From positions 53,856,992-53,920,991 of the forward strand of contig OX031065.1 in assembly GCA_943736015.1 (NCBI GenBank): DNA of 64,000 bases, read 5' to 3'. Under the pieces are notes generated by a model that saw only the letters and a list, made by a program, of their open reading frames with translations, was not told the DNA's origin and made no database searches. The DNA comes from Tridacna crocea (Eukaryota; Mollusca; Bivalvia; Cardiida; Cardiidae). Positions 1 to 50,153 of the stretch are shown here, one piece after another. The translations under genes were made by a program, and so were the position numbers. Each line of letters opens with the position of its first letter. Position 1 is the first letter of the stretch.

Positions 1-230
1 ATCAACTCATTACCAAATGACAAAATTCTTGGCTTGTCCAAATTGAAAGCATTTGCTGACAACGAAATAAAAGTGACTGAAAATTTGAAATTTGGTTTGT
101 GAAGGGTAGAAAACATTGTGGGAAAAGGAGAAAATGCTGGTTACCAGCATTTTCTCCATTTCCCGCAATGTTTTCTAAAGCCTTCTTTCTTAGGGTCGTG
201 AAAAATAGGGATTGTGTGGTAATGGGTTAA
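1..230 (-). repeat. TTAA foldback MITE, subfamily A
   Basis: R end on the left, where the TTAA has decayed to TCAA. Intact central stem around 105-175, and the L end closes with AATGGGTTAA at 221-230. The copy starts at or just before the window edge. Confidence 0.85.
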
Positions 231-379
231 TTTTACCAGGTAAGTCATCATCTAATTATAGAGTCATGAAATCCATTTGTTTATTAATCTCCTAAATCTG
301 GACATAGAATGGTTCTTGAGCATGTAGAAAATTGGCAAAAGCAAAAAGCTTTTGACCAAGGTTAGCCTGCAGACCGCAC

Positions 380-633
380 AAGCTGACCATGGTCAGTTAT
401 ATCGTAGTGACCAGTGCACCTATCCATGCTTTCCTGGAGTTACAGTACTCCACACAATATTCTTTCCAAGCCACTGGCTGCTTTTCCACATAACCATTGT
501 CGAAATAACGATCAGGGGTGAGAGAAGAATACTGTCCCAATTCTCAGAAAGAAATTGGCCGAGCCGGGGATCGAACTCACGACTCCCTGTTCTGGAGTCC
601 TGTTCCCTCCTAACTGAGCTATCGGGACTCGGC
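380..633 (-). mobile_element. tRNA-derived SINE (type 1)
   Basis: Read on the minus strand, 633-556 is a tRNA-like head: a 7-bp acceptor pairing (GCCGAGT with GCTCGGC), a D-arm-like GATAGCTCAGTTAGGAGG, and a B box GAGTTCGATCC followed by CCGGC. The anticodon-loop position 33 is G rather than T, so this is not a functional tRNA. The body (380-555) shares the core GCCACTGGCTGCTTTTCCACA with copies at 13330 and 27356. The left boundary is uncertain. Confidence 0.7.
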
Positions 634-660
634 AAAAAGATAAAGGCTGATTACCATTTT

Positions 661-881
661 TTAACCCTTTACTCCATAGATACTCATTTCTACACATTGC
701 TTGTAGAAGCCTTTGGAAAACATTGTGGCAAAAGGTGAAATTGCTCCTGACGAGCAATTTCACCTTTTGCAACATTTTTTCTATGCTTTCAAAAGGTGTC
801 ATATACACATAGGAAATGTCCTTGCTGTTATTTAGGGTCAATTAGAGATACCATAGATATACCTTAGGGGTAAAGGGTTAA
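661..881 (+). repeat. TTAA foldback MITE, subfamily B
   Basis: Starts TTAACCCTTTACTCCATAG and ends GGGGTAAAGGGTTAA. The stem arms around GCTCCTGACGAGC pair almost fully. Confidence 0.85.
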
Positions 882-1043
882 CAATATTTTTCTACCCTTT
901 AAAAGCAGATTTTCATGATTTAAGTATAAATTGATATCTGCCATTGCTTTCAATTTTGACAGGGAACATTACTCGCAATGTGTCCTTTAGTGAAGGACAA
1001 ACTTGTACAAATCTAAAACATTTGTGCTAATAAGATTACCAAT

Positions 1044-1165
1044 ATGGCTCAAATGGTGAAGGTTGTCTTTGATGGGGCTGGAAATATTGTTGCAAAAGGA
1101 GAAAATGCTGGTTAGCATCCTTTTCTCCTTTTTTTCCACATTGTTTCTAGTCTTCTTTCACATGT
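1044..1165 (-). repeat. Degenerate TTAA MITE fragment, subfamily A
   Basis: The stem GGAGAAAATGCTGG is recognisable, but both TTAA ends are lost and the right arm is shortened. Confidence 0.5.
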
Positions 1166-1205
1166 TTATTAAAAGAAGAAGACGCATGCTCTGGGCAAAG
1201 GGGGC

Positions 1206-1432
1206 TTAACCCATTACCACACAATCCCGACTTTTGATGACCCGGAGAAAGAAGCCATTTAAAAACATTGTGGAAAAAGGAGAAAATGCCAGTAACCAGC
1301 ATTTTCTCCTTTTCCCACAATGTTTTCTCCTTCCCAAAACAAATTTTAATTTTCCAATAACATTTATCAGGTGGTCTGCCAAAGCTTTCAATTTGGACAG
1401 GTCTAAAACTTTGTCCTTTGGTACAGAGTTAA
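1206..1432 (+). repeat. TTAA foldback MITE, subfamily A
   Basis: TTAACCCATTACCACACAAT at the left, AGAGTTAA at the right, with an intact stem. Confidence 0.92.
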
Positions 1433-1635
1433 TGAATTTCCAAAAAGTATTGACCTGTGTCAGCCTGCGTTGATTGCACAGGCTGATATGGGTGGAAACT
1501 TTTCACTATCTTTGAATTTTCTGCATGTGAAAGGAGCATTACAGCTCTTGACTCAGTCAACTGTTTAAAAAAATGGATTTTATGGACCCATAACTATGTG
1601 ATGACTTGCTAGGTATATTGTACCACAGAGAAACA

Positions 1636-1864
1636 TTAACCCATTACCACACAATCCCTACTTTTGACTACTCTGAGAAAGAAGCCTTTAGAAAACATTG
1701 TGGGAAAAGGAGAAAATGCTGGTAACCAGCATTTTCTCCTTTTCCCACAAGGTTTTCTACCCTTCACAAAACAAATTTCAAATTTTCAGTCACTTTTATT
1801 TTGTCTTCTGCAAATGCTTTTGATTTGGACAAACCGAAAATTTTGTCGTTTGGCAATGAGTTAA
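1636..1864 (+). repeat. TTAA foldback MITE, subfamily A (reference copy)
   Basis: A full-length, little-diverged copy. It has TTAA, then CCCATTACCACACAATCCC (L end), then a left arm from GAAAACATTGTGGG through GGAGAAAATGCTGG, a tip of TAA, and the right arm complementary back to a GTTTTC. The R end carries TCAGTCACTTTTATTTTGTC and ATTTTGTCGTTTGGCAATGA before the closing TTAA. Any open frame crossing it (peptides like ENIVGKGENAGNQHFLLFP) is the hairpin read as codons, not a protein. Confidence 0.95.
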
Positions 1865-1945
1865 GCCCCCTTTTGAAAGAGCATGGCTCATATCTTTTTG
1901 GCAAAAGATTAAAAGAAAAACCAAAAATTTAAAAACAAGATTTAG

Positions 1946-2176
1946 TTCACTCTTTACCAATCGACAAAATTTCAGACTGGTCCAAATTGAAAGCTCTTGC
2001 AGATGACAAATTTTACATAACTCAAAAAGTTGAAATTTGTTTCCAGCAGGGTAGAAAACATTGTGTGAAAAGGAGAAAATGCTGGTTACCAGCATTTTCT
2101 CCTTTTCCCCTAATGTTTTCAAAAGGCTTCTATCTCAGGGTCGTAAAAACCAGGTTATTGTTGGGGAATGGGTTAA
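1946..2176 (-). repeat. TTAA foldback MITE, subfamily A
   Basis: Left end decayed to TTCACTCTTTACC, right end GGGTTAA. It ends 36 bp from the splice donor of DUS2 exon 13. Confidence 0.88.
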
Positions 2177-2211
2177 GCAATCAGGTTTGTTGTCCATGTC
2201 AGAAAATTTAC

Positions 2212-31175
<28,964 letters not shown>

Positions 31176-31199
31176 CTATTGTAGAATATTCTGACCACT

Positions 31200-32426
31200 A
31201 TTCTGTAAAATAAAGTAGAGGGTCATATTTCTGTTCTTTACGAAGCAAAAACATAAAATATTAATACAAGGTAACCCTATCCCTGACTCAGAGGTTTGAT
31301 GTTACTTTTGTGCTTGCCTTAATAGCAGCCATTCTTATCACAATTCTGGACTGAAAATAAAATATGGCTGTGTGAGTCAATCACTAAAGTTTTTACTCAT
31401 CTTAAAAAAAAAAAAGATCCCTGATCAATAGAAATCCCTTAAAAAACGCTATGTTAATGGCCATACCACGTATTATTAACAAAGCATTTTTAAGCATTTT
31501 TCTGGATGTTTAACTTGGTTAAACGCTCTCAGAGTATCAAATGATTGAGAAACAATACTAATAAGAATGACATGAAACGTTTACGAATAATCGCTGAACA
31601 CTACACTAACATTACATACATGTATTTGTAATGGAATTCAAGTGTCATTAGTCAAGTGCCAGTCACTCGACATTCCCACAATACTTTTTTTGATTTTTGG
31701 AGTAAATTCAAGAATGACATGAAATGTTTATGAATACATACTTGCTGAATACTACACTCTATCCATTAGTAACTGAATGCTCTTTCACCCATATTCTGAC
31801 AAGTACTTAGACATTATAGCCTTGTGCTTTGTTGTTTCATGGCAGTTACGGTCCGATCAAGAAAAATTCAAAGTTTTTAACAGAGTAAAGAATAAATCAC
31901 CAATTAATTTTCTAATTTCATCTTTTGTTAAGAGTCATAGAAAATATTGTGCAATTTCATCCAAACATTTGAAAGAAAAACAACCTTGACCTTCACCACT
32001 GTCCCAGTGCCATTATGAAATAGATGCATGTGACTTCCATAGTTTCCATGAAAAAATCAATAAAACTTAATATATTTGGCGCCAATTTTCAGTCACATGG
32101 TTGGTTAGTATTGCCGCCTGACCTAGCAGATGATCTAACTGTCATCATTCATGTTTTGCAGTAAAATTGCTTGAAATGAAGGATTTTAGAGGGTGGGGTA
32201 AATAGTGTTAAGTATGTAAGTGTCGATGACTCCGTTTTCACTTCCGGTTTATTTTTCTTCCATTCTAATCTTTTATTTTGAAAAATAAAGTTGGTTGAGG
32301 CATAGAAATGTTTATTTCGAGGTATTTACAATCAAAATAGAGACCAAACAAGTGCAAGATGGTGCCGATTTTTGTTATGATGGAAAAATACTGATTACTT
32401 CGAAGCAATATGTACCGTGAACCAAC
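31200..32426. other. Intergenic region upstream of DUS2
   Basis: Should hold the DUS2 promoter; no motif stands out. 31622-31690 is a reversed piece of the AAAGGTGG element. The rest is unassigned. Confidence 0.4.
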
Positions 32427-33611
32427 CACAGGAATCGGACGTTTATTTGGTGAAAATAGCTAAATGTCAGCCAAAGTGGTCACTCTCTATTGTAAAATAT
32501 ACAAGGAGTGCAACGGATTTCCGGTCAAAATTTGACACGACTGTCACCGAAAATCATCACTGAAAATGGGGTCAAATCAATATTAGCCGACATAAACACA
32601 CATCTACCGTGCTCTTAAATTTCTAATCTGTCGATTTTTTATGTCCCTACCTGCCGTGAATCACTCTTTCCGTGTCATTCATCGGATTTCCCAAGGGCTA
32701 TATTTATCAAGAATCAGCCTCCCGGCGAAGCTTCCATCGTGCACCAACTTCCGGTTATGGGAGTGAATGAAAATGTCAGGTTACTTTTTCCTATAAATCA
32801 CGTCAGAAAATTTTCATAATATTTCCGTAGGTACAAGTTAAATCTAAGAAAAATCATGTTATATTTATATCAACACAATTGATGCAAATCAAATATATAT
32901 ATATATATTTTTACTGTATTGTCTAGTTTACAAAGAGTAGAGACTAAATATAGAAACAATCCAACGCATTCGTTGGGGATACCTTCATTCACTCCGATAA
33001 CCGGAAGTTGGTGCACGATGGAGGATTCGCCAAGGCCGATTACTGATATCGCTCTAGGGAAATCGGATGAATGACGCGGAAAGAGTGACTCACGGCAGGT
33101 AGCGACTTACTAAATCTGCAGATTAGATATTTAAGAGCACGGTAGATGTGTGTTTATGTCGGCTAATATTGATTTGACTGCATTTTCAGCGATGATTTTG
33201 GGTGACAGTCGTGTCAAATTCTGATCGGAAATGATTATTCTAAAAGTTCAAATCAGCTACCTGATTAGCCAAGACAGGATGTTTCAGCCAATCAAATGGT
33301 TGGTCTTGGTACAGGAAATAATTACTGAATTTAGAACCAATGGTAAAAGAGGCCCCTGGTCTTGGATCTAAATTGTCTGATAGTCTATCCATAGGATTTC
33401 TTTTCCTAACTACAATGGCAATTGTCTGATCGTTTCATAGTCACAATGGCGTTTGTCTGTTTTCCCTTCTTAACCATAATGGCATTTGTTTGGTTTTTCT
33501 CATTAACCTACAATGGCATTTCCGTTGCATTCCTTGTATATTTTATAATAGAGAGTGACCACTTCGGCTGACATTAAGCTATTTTCACCAAATAAACGTC
33601 CGATTCCTGTG
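32427..33611. repeat. Large foldback (inverted repeat about 1.2 kb)
   Basis: The left arm 32427-32770 runs from CACAGGAATCGGACGTTTAT through GCACCAACTTCCGGTTAT. The right arm starts near 32985 with ATAACCGGAAGTTGGTGCAC and finishes at 33611 with ATAAACGTCCGATTCCTGTG. The right arm is interrupted at 33234-33518. A spacer of about 215 bp lies between the arms. No protein seen. Confidence 0.82.
33234..33518. repeat. Minisatellite-bearing repeat inserted in foldback arm
   Basis: Matches 24410-24790: TTAGCCAAGACAGGATGTTT and about four units of ACAATGGCATTTGTCTG. The foldback sequence CGGAAAT/CATTTCCG continues on either side. Confidence 0.75.
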
Positions 33612-34959
33612 AACCAACATATCGATGATGTCGTGGCTGTACCACCTCAAAATCACTTATTAATACCTAACACATACAAATTTTAATTATTGACACACCT
33701 GTTACCCCATTTTGCTCAGGGATTATATCTATCATGTATGATCCATTTTTTGCCTAATGGTATCATGTAAATGGTCCGAGTTGACCCGGGGCCGAGTTGG
33801 TACCAGGCCGAGTTGATCCGTCTCCCGAGGCTAATGAGTTGCCTCCGTTTCAAGCTTTATTTATAAAAATTACATGGCAAAGACCAAAAAGGCAGTCGGT
33901 AACCCCTTGATTATGCTATTTCACTGGAAATGAGTAAATTACCTCATGAAACTCCAAAAGTGACTTTTTATTTTATCGCCTTTTCATTTTAATCGTGGCT
34001 GGAATCGTGGCTTGAACTAAAATGGTTGTACAGCAGTTTTAACTATAGATGGCAGTGAGGTTGACGACAAAGTAGTTCCGGCCACTCAAATGTACCGGTG
34101 TATATATGGTGATACCGGAGTCTACGGATATCGGTGCATAGTAAAAAAAAATTTAAACGCTTTGTTCTTTTAGTTCAACCATGACCTAGACTATGTGAAT
34201 CCCCATTTACTTTATAAATATTTAAGTATACGTGCAATAATCTATTAGATAGAATTTCGTCTACCGATTTATATGTTGTTCGAATGTTTAATAATCCGAA
34301 TTATGTTTACATTCTGCTTAACAGTATAAATAAATCGTCACTTACAACTTCGAATTGTAGCGCTTGTTGCGTTTACAAACGAGATGACAAGCAAGGGAGA
34401 CTACCGACTGGTTAAAAATATTATTATCATGTTTTAACGCCTCTCTTGATTTTGAATTATATAGCAATCTTTCAGAAACGTAAATATTTACGTTACCATC
34501 GTGAAAACATTATATAATCCATTACAAGTAAGCGTAAAAGTTTTTTTTTTTTATGTCGATCGTCTCCACAAACTATGAGCGTGTACCATATTTTATTCGT
34601 CTTTGGTTTTAGGCGGCTCAGAATTGTAAGGGAGACGACTCTGGACCTACGCAGATTTAAGAAAGTACGAGTTTTCTCCCTTAGACCATTAAATGTTTGC
34701 AATTTCGCCAGTCTTCAGTATAATGAAACATAGAACTTGATTAGGGTTTTATTCGAATGAAGAGCGCTAAGGGAAGCAAATACGTGAGAAAATATGGAGA
34801 AAAAGAAATAAATATTTGTAAATAAATAGGTAAATGGATGTGTTTTGCTTCACGTGGCTGCACAATTTCCTCATTACATTTTCAATTTTGGTTGCTATTC
34901 AAACAGCAGGAAAAAACTACTGGAAACAAAGGAAATGGCTCAAATCCATAATAAGCATT
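33612..34959. other. Intergenic, no gene recognised
   Basis: No exon-like frame with splice sites. GTACGAGTTTTCTCCCTTAG at 34665-34684 also occurs near 40000, so a low-copy repeat is present. Confidence 0.4.
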
Positions 34960-37330
34960 AACTCCATAAAAACAGTATCAGAAACCTTTTTACCAAAATA
35001 TTTGCACTAAAATATTTCACTAAAATGGTAAAGAGTTTTGAAATCCATTTTTTTTTGGGGGGGGGAGGGGTAAAATGGTAAAGACTTTTGAAATTCATTT
35101 TTTTTGTACTGTTTTAACCTCTTGTTTCGAAGATCTTTTTTCCTCGGTGGCTATAATACTTAGCAGTGCATGCTGTTACATTATATTGCAGTTTCAAGAC
35201 ATAAAAAAGCAAATGAGCAGAAACTTCCAACCACTTTAGCAAAATATTTTTGCTAAAATGGTAAAGAGTTTTGAAATTCAAATTGTTTTTTTTTTGGTAC
35301 TGTTTTACCCTATTGTTTGAAAGATCTTTTTCCCCAGTGTCTATAGTACTTGGCAATGCATGCTGTTACATTATTTTGCAGTTTCAAGACATAAAAAAGC
35401 AAATGAGCAGAAACTCCCAACCATTTTAGCAAGATATTTTCACTAAAATGGTAAAGACTTTTGAAATTCATTTTTTTTTTTTTTTTTCAAGGTTTTTACC
35501 ATATTGTTTGAAAGAGCTTTCTTCCTCAGTATCTATAGTACCTAGCAATGCATGCTTTTACATTATATAGCAGTTTCAAGACATAAAAAAGCAAATGTGT
35601 AGAAACTCCCAACCATTTTACCAAAATATTTTCACTAAAATGGTAAAGAGTTTTGAAAGCCATTTTTTTTGGTACTATTTTTCCCTCATGTTTGAAAATG
35701 CTTTCTTCCCCAGTGTCTTAAGAACTTACCAATGCATGCTGTTACATTATATTCCAATTTCAAGAATGAAAAAAGCAAGTGAGTAGAAACTCCTAACCAT
35801 TTTACCAAACTATTTTCACTAAAATGGTAAAGAGTTTTGAAATCTTTTTTTTTTTTGTATTGTTTTACCCTATTGTTTGAAAGATCTTTTTTCCTCAGTG
35901 TTTATAGTACTTAGCAATGCATCCTGTTATGTTATATTGCAGTTTCAAGACATAAAAAAGTAAATGAGCAGAAACTCCCAACCATTTTAGCAAAATATTT
36001 TCACTAAAATGGTAAAGACTTTTGAAATTCATTTTTTTTTTTTTTTTTTACTGTTTTACCCTCTTGTTTGAAAGATATTTTTTCCTTAGTGTCTATAGAA
36101 CTTAGCAATGCGTGCTGTTACATTAAAGGTGGGTATTTAGAATTTTTACATCTCACCAAATTAAAAAATATGTATGTCACTGAAATCTATATGAAAAAAT
36201 AATACAAATCATCAATAATTAAGACTCATAAAATTATAAAAAAAAAATTTTTTGATGGTATTCCCTTAAAAGGCTACGTAGCCTCTTAAGCTATTTTTAG
36301 ATTTCGTGCCAAAAATCAATAAAGCATTGTGGGGGTGTCAGGTGACTGGCACGTGACTAATAACACTTAAATTCAATTACATAACAAACATGTAATAATC
36401 ATTTTCCATTATGTCTTCCTCAGACGCTATGTTTGAAACTTCGTCTGTGTATTCCTGTTTGTAAATGAGAGAATTGATCATCTAAAAATAGAACGTGTCT
36501 CCCGTTGGTGTCTACCTGGGCCTAGTAAATCTCAAATTTCTCGTGTTGTCGGATGGTTTTGGACTACTGGGTTTTTTAGAATGAAAATTTAAAGACTTTG
36601 GTAGTATAAGGATGATCTTTTTGCATTTTTTGTAAAATTTTCGTCCCAAAATCTGAAGGGCCACCTTTAAATTGCAGTTTCAAGACATAAAAAAAGCAAA
36701 TGAGCAGAAACTCCCAACCATTTTACCAAAATATTTTCACTAAAATGGTAAAGTGTTTTGAAATTCATCTTTTTTTTTTTTTGTACTGTTTTACCCTATT
36801 GTTTGAAAGATATTTTTTCCCTCATTGTCTATAGTACTCAGCAATGCATGCTGTTACATTATATTGCAGTTTCAAGACATCAAAAAGCAAATTGAGTAGA
36901 AACTCCCAACCATTTTACCAAAATATTTTCATTAAAATGGTAAAGTGTTTTGAAAAAAAAAATCCCTTTTCAACTCTTCGTCTGTGTGAAAGTATAAGAA
37001 GAAAAAGATACTCTTTACCATCTTACATGCACACACACCCAAATCACTGTTGGATAAAATTTCAGTTTCTTGAACATACAGGTAGAAACTCTTTACCATC
37101 TTACAAAAGAAAAAAATGAAGCTTACATGCTAAAGAGTTTCGAGAAAAGAAAAGAATTACTTTTCTCGCAATGTTTGCAACAGATTTCTTTCTCAGTGAA
37201 CATAAAGCTTAGCACCAAATGCAGTAGATAAAGTTAAAGTTTTTCAGACACTGAAATGCAAATAAGTAGAAACTCTTTTCCATCTTTTAATATAAAATGG
37301 TGAGGAGTTTCGCAAAATTTGCTATTAATT
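34960..37330. repeat. Satellite array, unit about 188 bp
   Basis: GTTTCAAGACATAAAAAAGC recurs at 35191, 35381, 35573, about 35757, 35942, 36677 and 36869. The steps are 184-192 bp once the 544-bp insertion is removed. Each unit contains ACCATTTTA...TAAAATGGT and a poly-T run. Units decay toward 37330. Confidence 0.88.
36125..36668. repeat. DNA-transposon-like element, AAAGGTGG ends, in satellite
   Basis: 544 bp with ends AAAGGTGGG and CCACCTTT. It splits a satellite unit between TTACATTA and ATTGCAG. Second copy of the 27702 element. Confidence 0.78.
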
Positions 37331-38313
37331 CAAAATCAAAGGGCTCGTGGAAAAGGTTTGATTTTTTTGCACATATACGAAAGAAATAATTCGATATGTA
37401 TCAACATCGAGTTTTTAGAAACATTTTCATGATCAAAATTTTGAAAAGATCAGATTTCACGGCCTTGTGAGATTCCCCTGCTAGAATTTCCCGGGATTTT
37501 TTGGTAGCGGACAAAAAATAGTTCGCATGTTGAACATGTATTTTTTTATGTTTCCAAGATGAAAAACAGTTTGCATGACCTCTTGAATTTAAAACTACAA
37601 GGAAATATATTACACTGTATACTTCTAACAATATTAAAAGGCTGTATTCAATTTCTTTCAAACCATACAACCATCGAAAAATGAAAAAATAAATAAATCG
37701 CCTGACCATTTTAGTTCGACCTTCATCATGCCCCTTGCTAATTCGCAGTGTCTTGGAAACGGCAATGGGGCTATTTCGTCCCTGGGCTTGTTCGCCCACT
37801 CTTGGATGCGTTTACTTGTAATTTTTTTTGCATGATGTGTTTCTCATGGACTTAGCGAATCGGCTGAAAGAAATCTAGGAAAAAAGCAAAAAAAACTTTA
37901 ATAGTTCCAAAAAAGCACGATTTGTCAGTATATAACTGCAGAAAGTGAAGATCATAGATCAGACTGAGCCGTATACATGTAGACTACGTACGGTCCGATC
38001 AAACCACTCCCTGTCTTGCAATGTAAGGCAGTCCGAATTAGAGATCTAAAATCCGTTATCTCTTGCTAGATGGCAATCTACAATTACACATCTTCGTAGA
38101 ATATTACCTGCACAGACAACGATCTAAAACCTGTTTTGTCAAAACAAGGATCGAATGTACGATCCCTGGTCATAACAACTGTAGTCCAGAGACTATAATT
38201 ATAGTGATAAGAATATCTGACAAAATTTATCTACCCATCTATTTAGATCTGATTTTTGTAGACACTGTCCGATCTTCGGTGTTCAATATCAGCTTCAATG
38301 AAAACAATGTAGT
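37331..38313. other. Intergenic, no gene recognised
   Basis: The longest open frame here (37401-37799, minus) has no family resemblance, splice support or composition unlike its surroundings. A GATCAGACTGAGCC remnant lies at 37955. Confidence 0.4.
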
Positions 38314-38522
38314 TTAACTCTTTATAAAATGACAAATTTGTAGACCTTTTTTTTTTCAAATTTATAGACCTAGCATTTGCAATTAAATGGGACTCAAATC
38401 ACTTGGTTTGCGTTCGAAAGGGCAGAAAAATTTGGAGCGAGAAGTACGAGAATGACTATGTGTTTCACTTTGTCCCTTTTCCATATTGATATGAAAAGCT
38501 AACCTTTCTACGAGGTCGATCA
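38314..38522 (-). repeat. Degenerate TTAA MITE, subfamily A
   Basis: TTAACTCTTTATAAAATGAC and a weak R flank. The hairpin is not preserved. Confidence 0.5.
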
Positions 38523-38752
38523 TTAACCCTTTCCCAAAGGGCAAATTTTGGAACAGATAAAATTGAAAGCATTTTGCAGATGACAAATTAACAATTGCTA
38601 AAAAGATTATTTTTCTATATGATAGGGTAGAAAACATTGTCGGAAAAGGAGAAAATGCTGGTTACCAGCATTTTCTCCTTTTCCCACAATGTTTTCAAAA
38701 GGCTTCTATTCCTGACCCGTAAAAACCATGGCGGGATTGAATGGGAAAAGGT
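38523..38752 (-). repeat. TTAA foldback MITE, C-type ends with A-type stem
   Basis: TTAACCCTTTCCCAAAGGGC. Right end GGGAAAAGGTTA. Stem tip GCTGGTTACCAGC. Confidence 0.88.
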
Positions 38753-41273
38753 TACACAAGGAACTGTGGCCAATCGCGGCGAAAATTACGAGTAATTTTA
38801 TGGTCAAAGGGAGAAAACTCGTATTTAATAACATCACTTTTTTATGACAGAGTTACTTCCCTTATATTTGTAGACAGCATAAAACCGCGGACGAATAAAC
38901 ATCATCGCAGCTTGTGAAGACGATCTGTATAAAAAAAAAAAAAGTCCGTAGAGCTGTCATTTTTTCAGGTAAAGTTTAAAACAGGACTGCAGATGCTGCT
39001 ACTTCTGAAAACATCATGACAAAAGACAAAAGAAAGTAAAACAATTGCAGACGTGGTCACTATTTTGTATTTTGTAGGTGGTAGTCTCCCTTGAATTTCA
39101 TCACATTTGTAAACAAGGCAACCGCCGAAATTTAAACTTGAAGTTACAATTCAGTTATCAAAGTAAGAGCTTATGCAGAACCTTCATGTAACTTTTACAA
39201 TTAAATTTATCAACTTATGAATATATACGATAAAACAGCTTTGCTATGTTACAATATATTTATGAACCAACGACATGCTTTCGTTCAATTAGGCTTTCGA
39301 GGTTATAAATAAATATGGGCCGAGTTGTCAAATTCCGATCATTTCTTTGATCATGGATCGTAAGGAAGAGGAGACAGATAGTGAAAACATGTATACAGGT
39401 CTGAATCTTCCAAGCTAATAAATCGAAATGAAAGCTATGCATTATCCCGATTTTATTAATGTTCATCTCAGTTTAGACCCCCCAACCCCGCATATTTTGG
39501 TGGAAGGTGGTCGTAAGATGGGAGGTCACTCTCCATTAATATGAACACATTAAAAAATCACTGAGACAAATGGGATTAAATTGATTTAATTAAAATAACG
39601 CAATGTCCAACATCGATCCTGCCTTTGACTGAAAAATACCAGCGGGTAAACCATCAGCACAGTGTGACAGACGAAACTCGGGTGTATACTTGTAGTTATA
39701 AATGAAAGTGCAGGCTGATCTTGAATCTACAAGTTCAAGGTCCATTCACAACATTTTTCTAAAAGCAAATTCCTTTGAATAGCAAAATCGACTTGAAAGT
39801 CTAATTTTACTAAATATAGCATCTAAGATGTGTTTTCAGAGTGTCCAGGTTTTTCGATAAACCTGTGGGTATAAATTATTCCTGCACCGGTTCTTAAAGT
39901 TGCGGTGTGACTGTTTGTAATAGTTGAAAAAAAGACTATGCCAGGGCCGGGGAGGGGATAATAAGGGAGAGAACTCTTTATAACCAATAGATACCAGATT
40001 GTACGAGTTTTCTCCCTTAGACCAAAAATTTGTTTTATGGAGTTCCCAGATGGTCCCTTTTGCACTTCTAGGCATAAATACATAACCAGGAATAAATGAA
40101 AAAAAAAAGAAAATAGAAAAAAAAAAAAAATAGTATAAATGAATATAAGTAAAAAAAAATAAAGTAGATTAAAAAAAATACAGTTCATAGTGGAAACCTG
40201 AAAATTTCAGACAGACTTTTTGTAACTACGTATTTGTAATTGATTTGAAGGATAACAGGACAATAAGACAAGGTGTTAATGGCCAGGTATATATTGTCTG
40301 TCAATAAGTGTGGTACAGATTATAAGGGTGTCATGTACAGTGTGTGATTACAGTAAACCAATTAACACTTAAGCCAAATTAATGTTAGTGTTGAAGGATG
40401 TTAAGCCCCAACTAATCTAGCTGTTTCAGGTTTGAAATTTCCAATTCTTGTTTATGCCATAAAATCTACATTCGTGGTCAGATTACGGGTCTCAACAAAT
40501 GAAAAAAGGTAGTGAAAAGTCTTGGTAGGAAACGTCTAAATAGTGAAACGTCTCAAGTGTGAAACGTCTTGGTAGTGAAACGTCTGACATTCTCAGATTA
40601 CAATGAAACTTACAGTTTCTTTATCCTGTCAATAGCTCAGCCCTATTTATTTTAAAACAAAAAAACACACACACACAATCAATTTCAGAGGAAAGTGTTC
40701 TACAAAATTTTTATTTCAATTAGACGTGTTGGGATAACAGGGAGGAAGTCTTTTCGGCGAAAAACTATATTTCTTTAGAGTTCTCTTGTCGAAATTTGGG
40801 GCGAATTGTCTTTGGGTCGAATATTCTTATAATTTTTCTACCTTCTCGAGAATTGTGGCTTAATGAAACAATTTTTAATGCGTTTTAAATTTAGATGATT
40901 TCCAAAACTTGCTCTCGCTATGGATGTTACTTTTACAACTACGATTTGTAGTTGCGCCAAGAAAATTATTGAATTCGCTTTAGCTGATACAGTTGTCGTG
41001 ACAGGTCTGTTTTCGTCCGGAAGACTTTCGCTAGGTATTGCATTTATTTTTGTTCTTCAAGCGTAATAAGTAAAGAAACCATGCAGTGATATGTGTCTTA
41101 GTGTAAAGTTAAGTTGTTAAGTTTTTCTGGTATGTTTTTATATGAAAAAAATATAAAAGTATTTCAGTAGATCTTCATTCAGTCATAGATTATTTATCAT
41201 CATTCTTATCCACTTTTCAGTTTGAGAAGATAAGTTCAACTACCTGTCAATAATCAACAGATAACATATTCAG
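38753..41273. other. Intergenic region upstream of METTL9
   Basis: No gene seen. Holds AT-rich low complexity at 40090-40180 and the short tandem repeat at 40512-40590. The METTL9 promoter should lie in its right part. Confidence 0.4.
40512..40590. repeat. Short tandem repeat, GTGAAACGTCT
   Basis: Five imperfect units of 16-20 bp around (G/A)TGAAA(C/A)GTCT, about 0.7 kb upstream of the METTL9 start codon. Confidence 0.65.

Positions 41274-50153
<8,880 letters not shown>

Noticed and set aside
220-360. Candidate final DUS2 exon (minus strand, after TTTAG at about 290)
   Set aside because: It would give only a few residues before a stop, with no resemblance to the dsRBD helix expected there.
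556-633. tRNA gene candidate on the minus strand
   Set aside because: The cloverleaf is partial, position 33 is not T, and the sequence is fused to a SINE body that recurs elsewhere. It is a SINE head.
1664-1864. Recurrent small open frames with peptides like ENIVGKGENAGNQHFLLFPQCF
   Set aside because: They coincide exactly with the MITE hairpin in either orientation and appear in all its copies. They are translations of a repeat, not genes.
34960-37330. CRISPR-like regular repeats
   Set aside because: Units of about 188 bp in tandem without spacers, in a eukaryotic genome, are a satellite.
37401-37799. 132-codon minus-strand open frame
   Set aside because: No family resemblance, no splice or start support, and composition like the surrounding AT-rich DNA.
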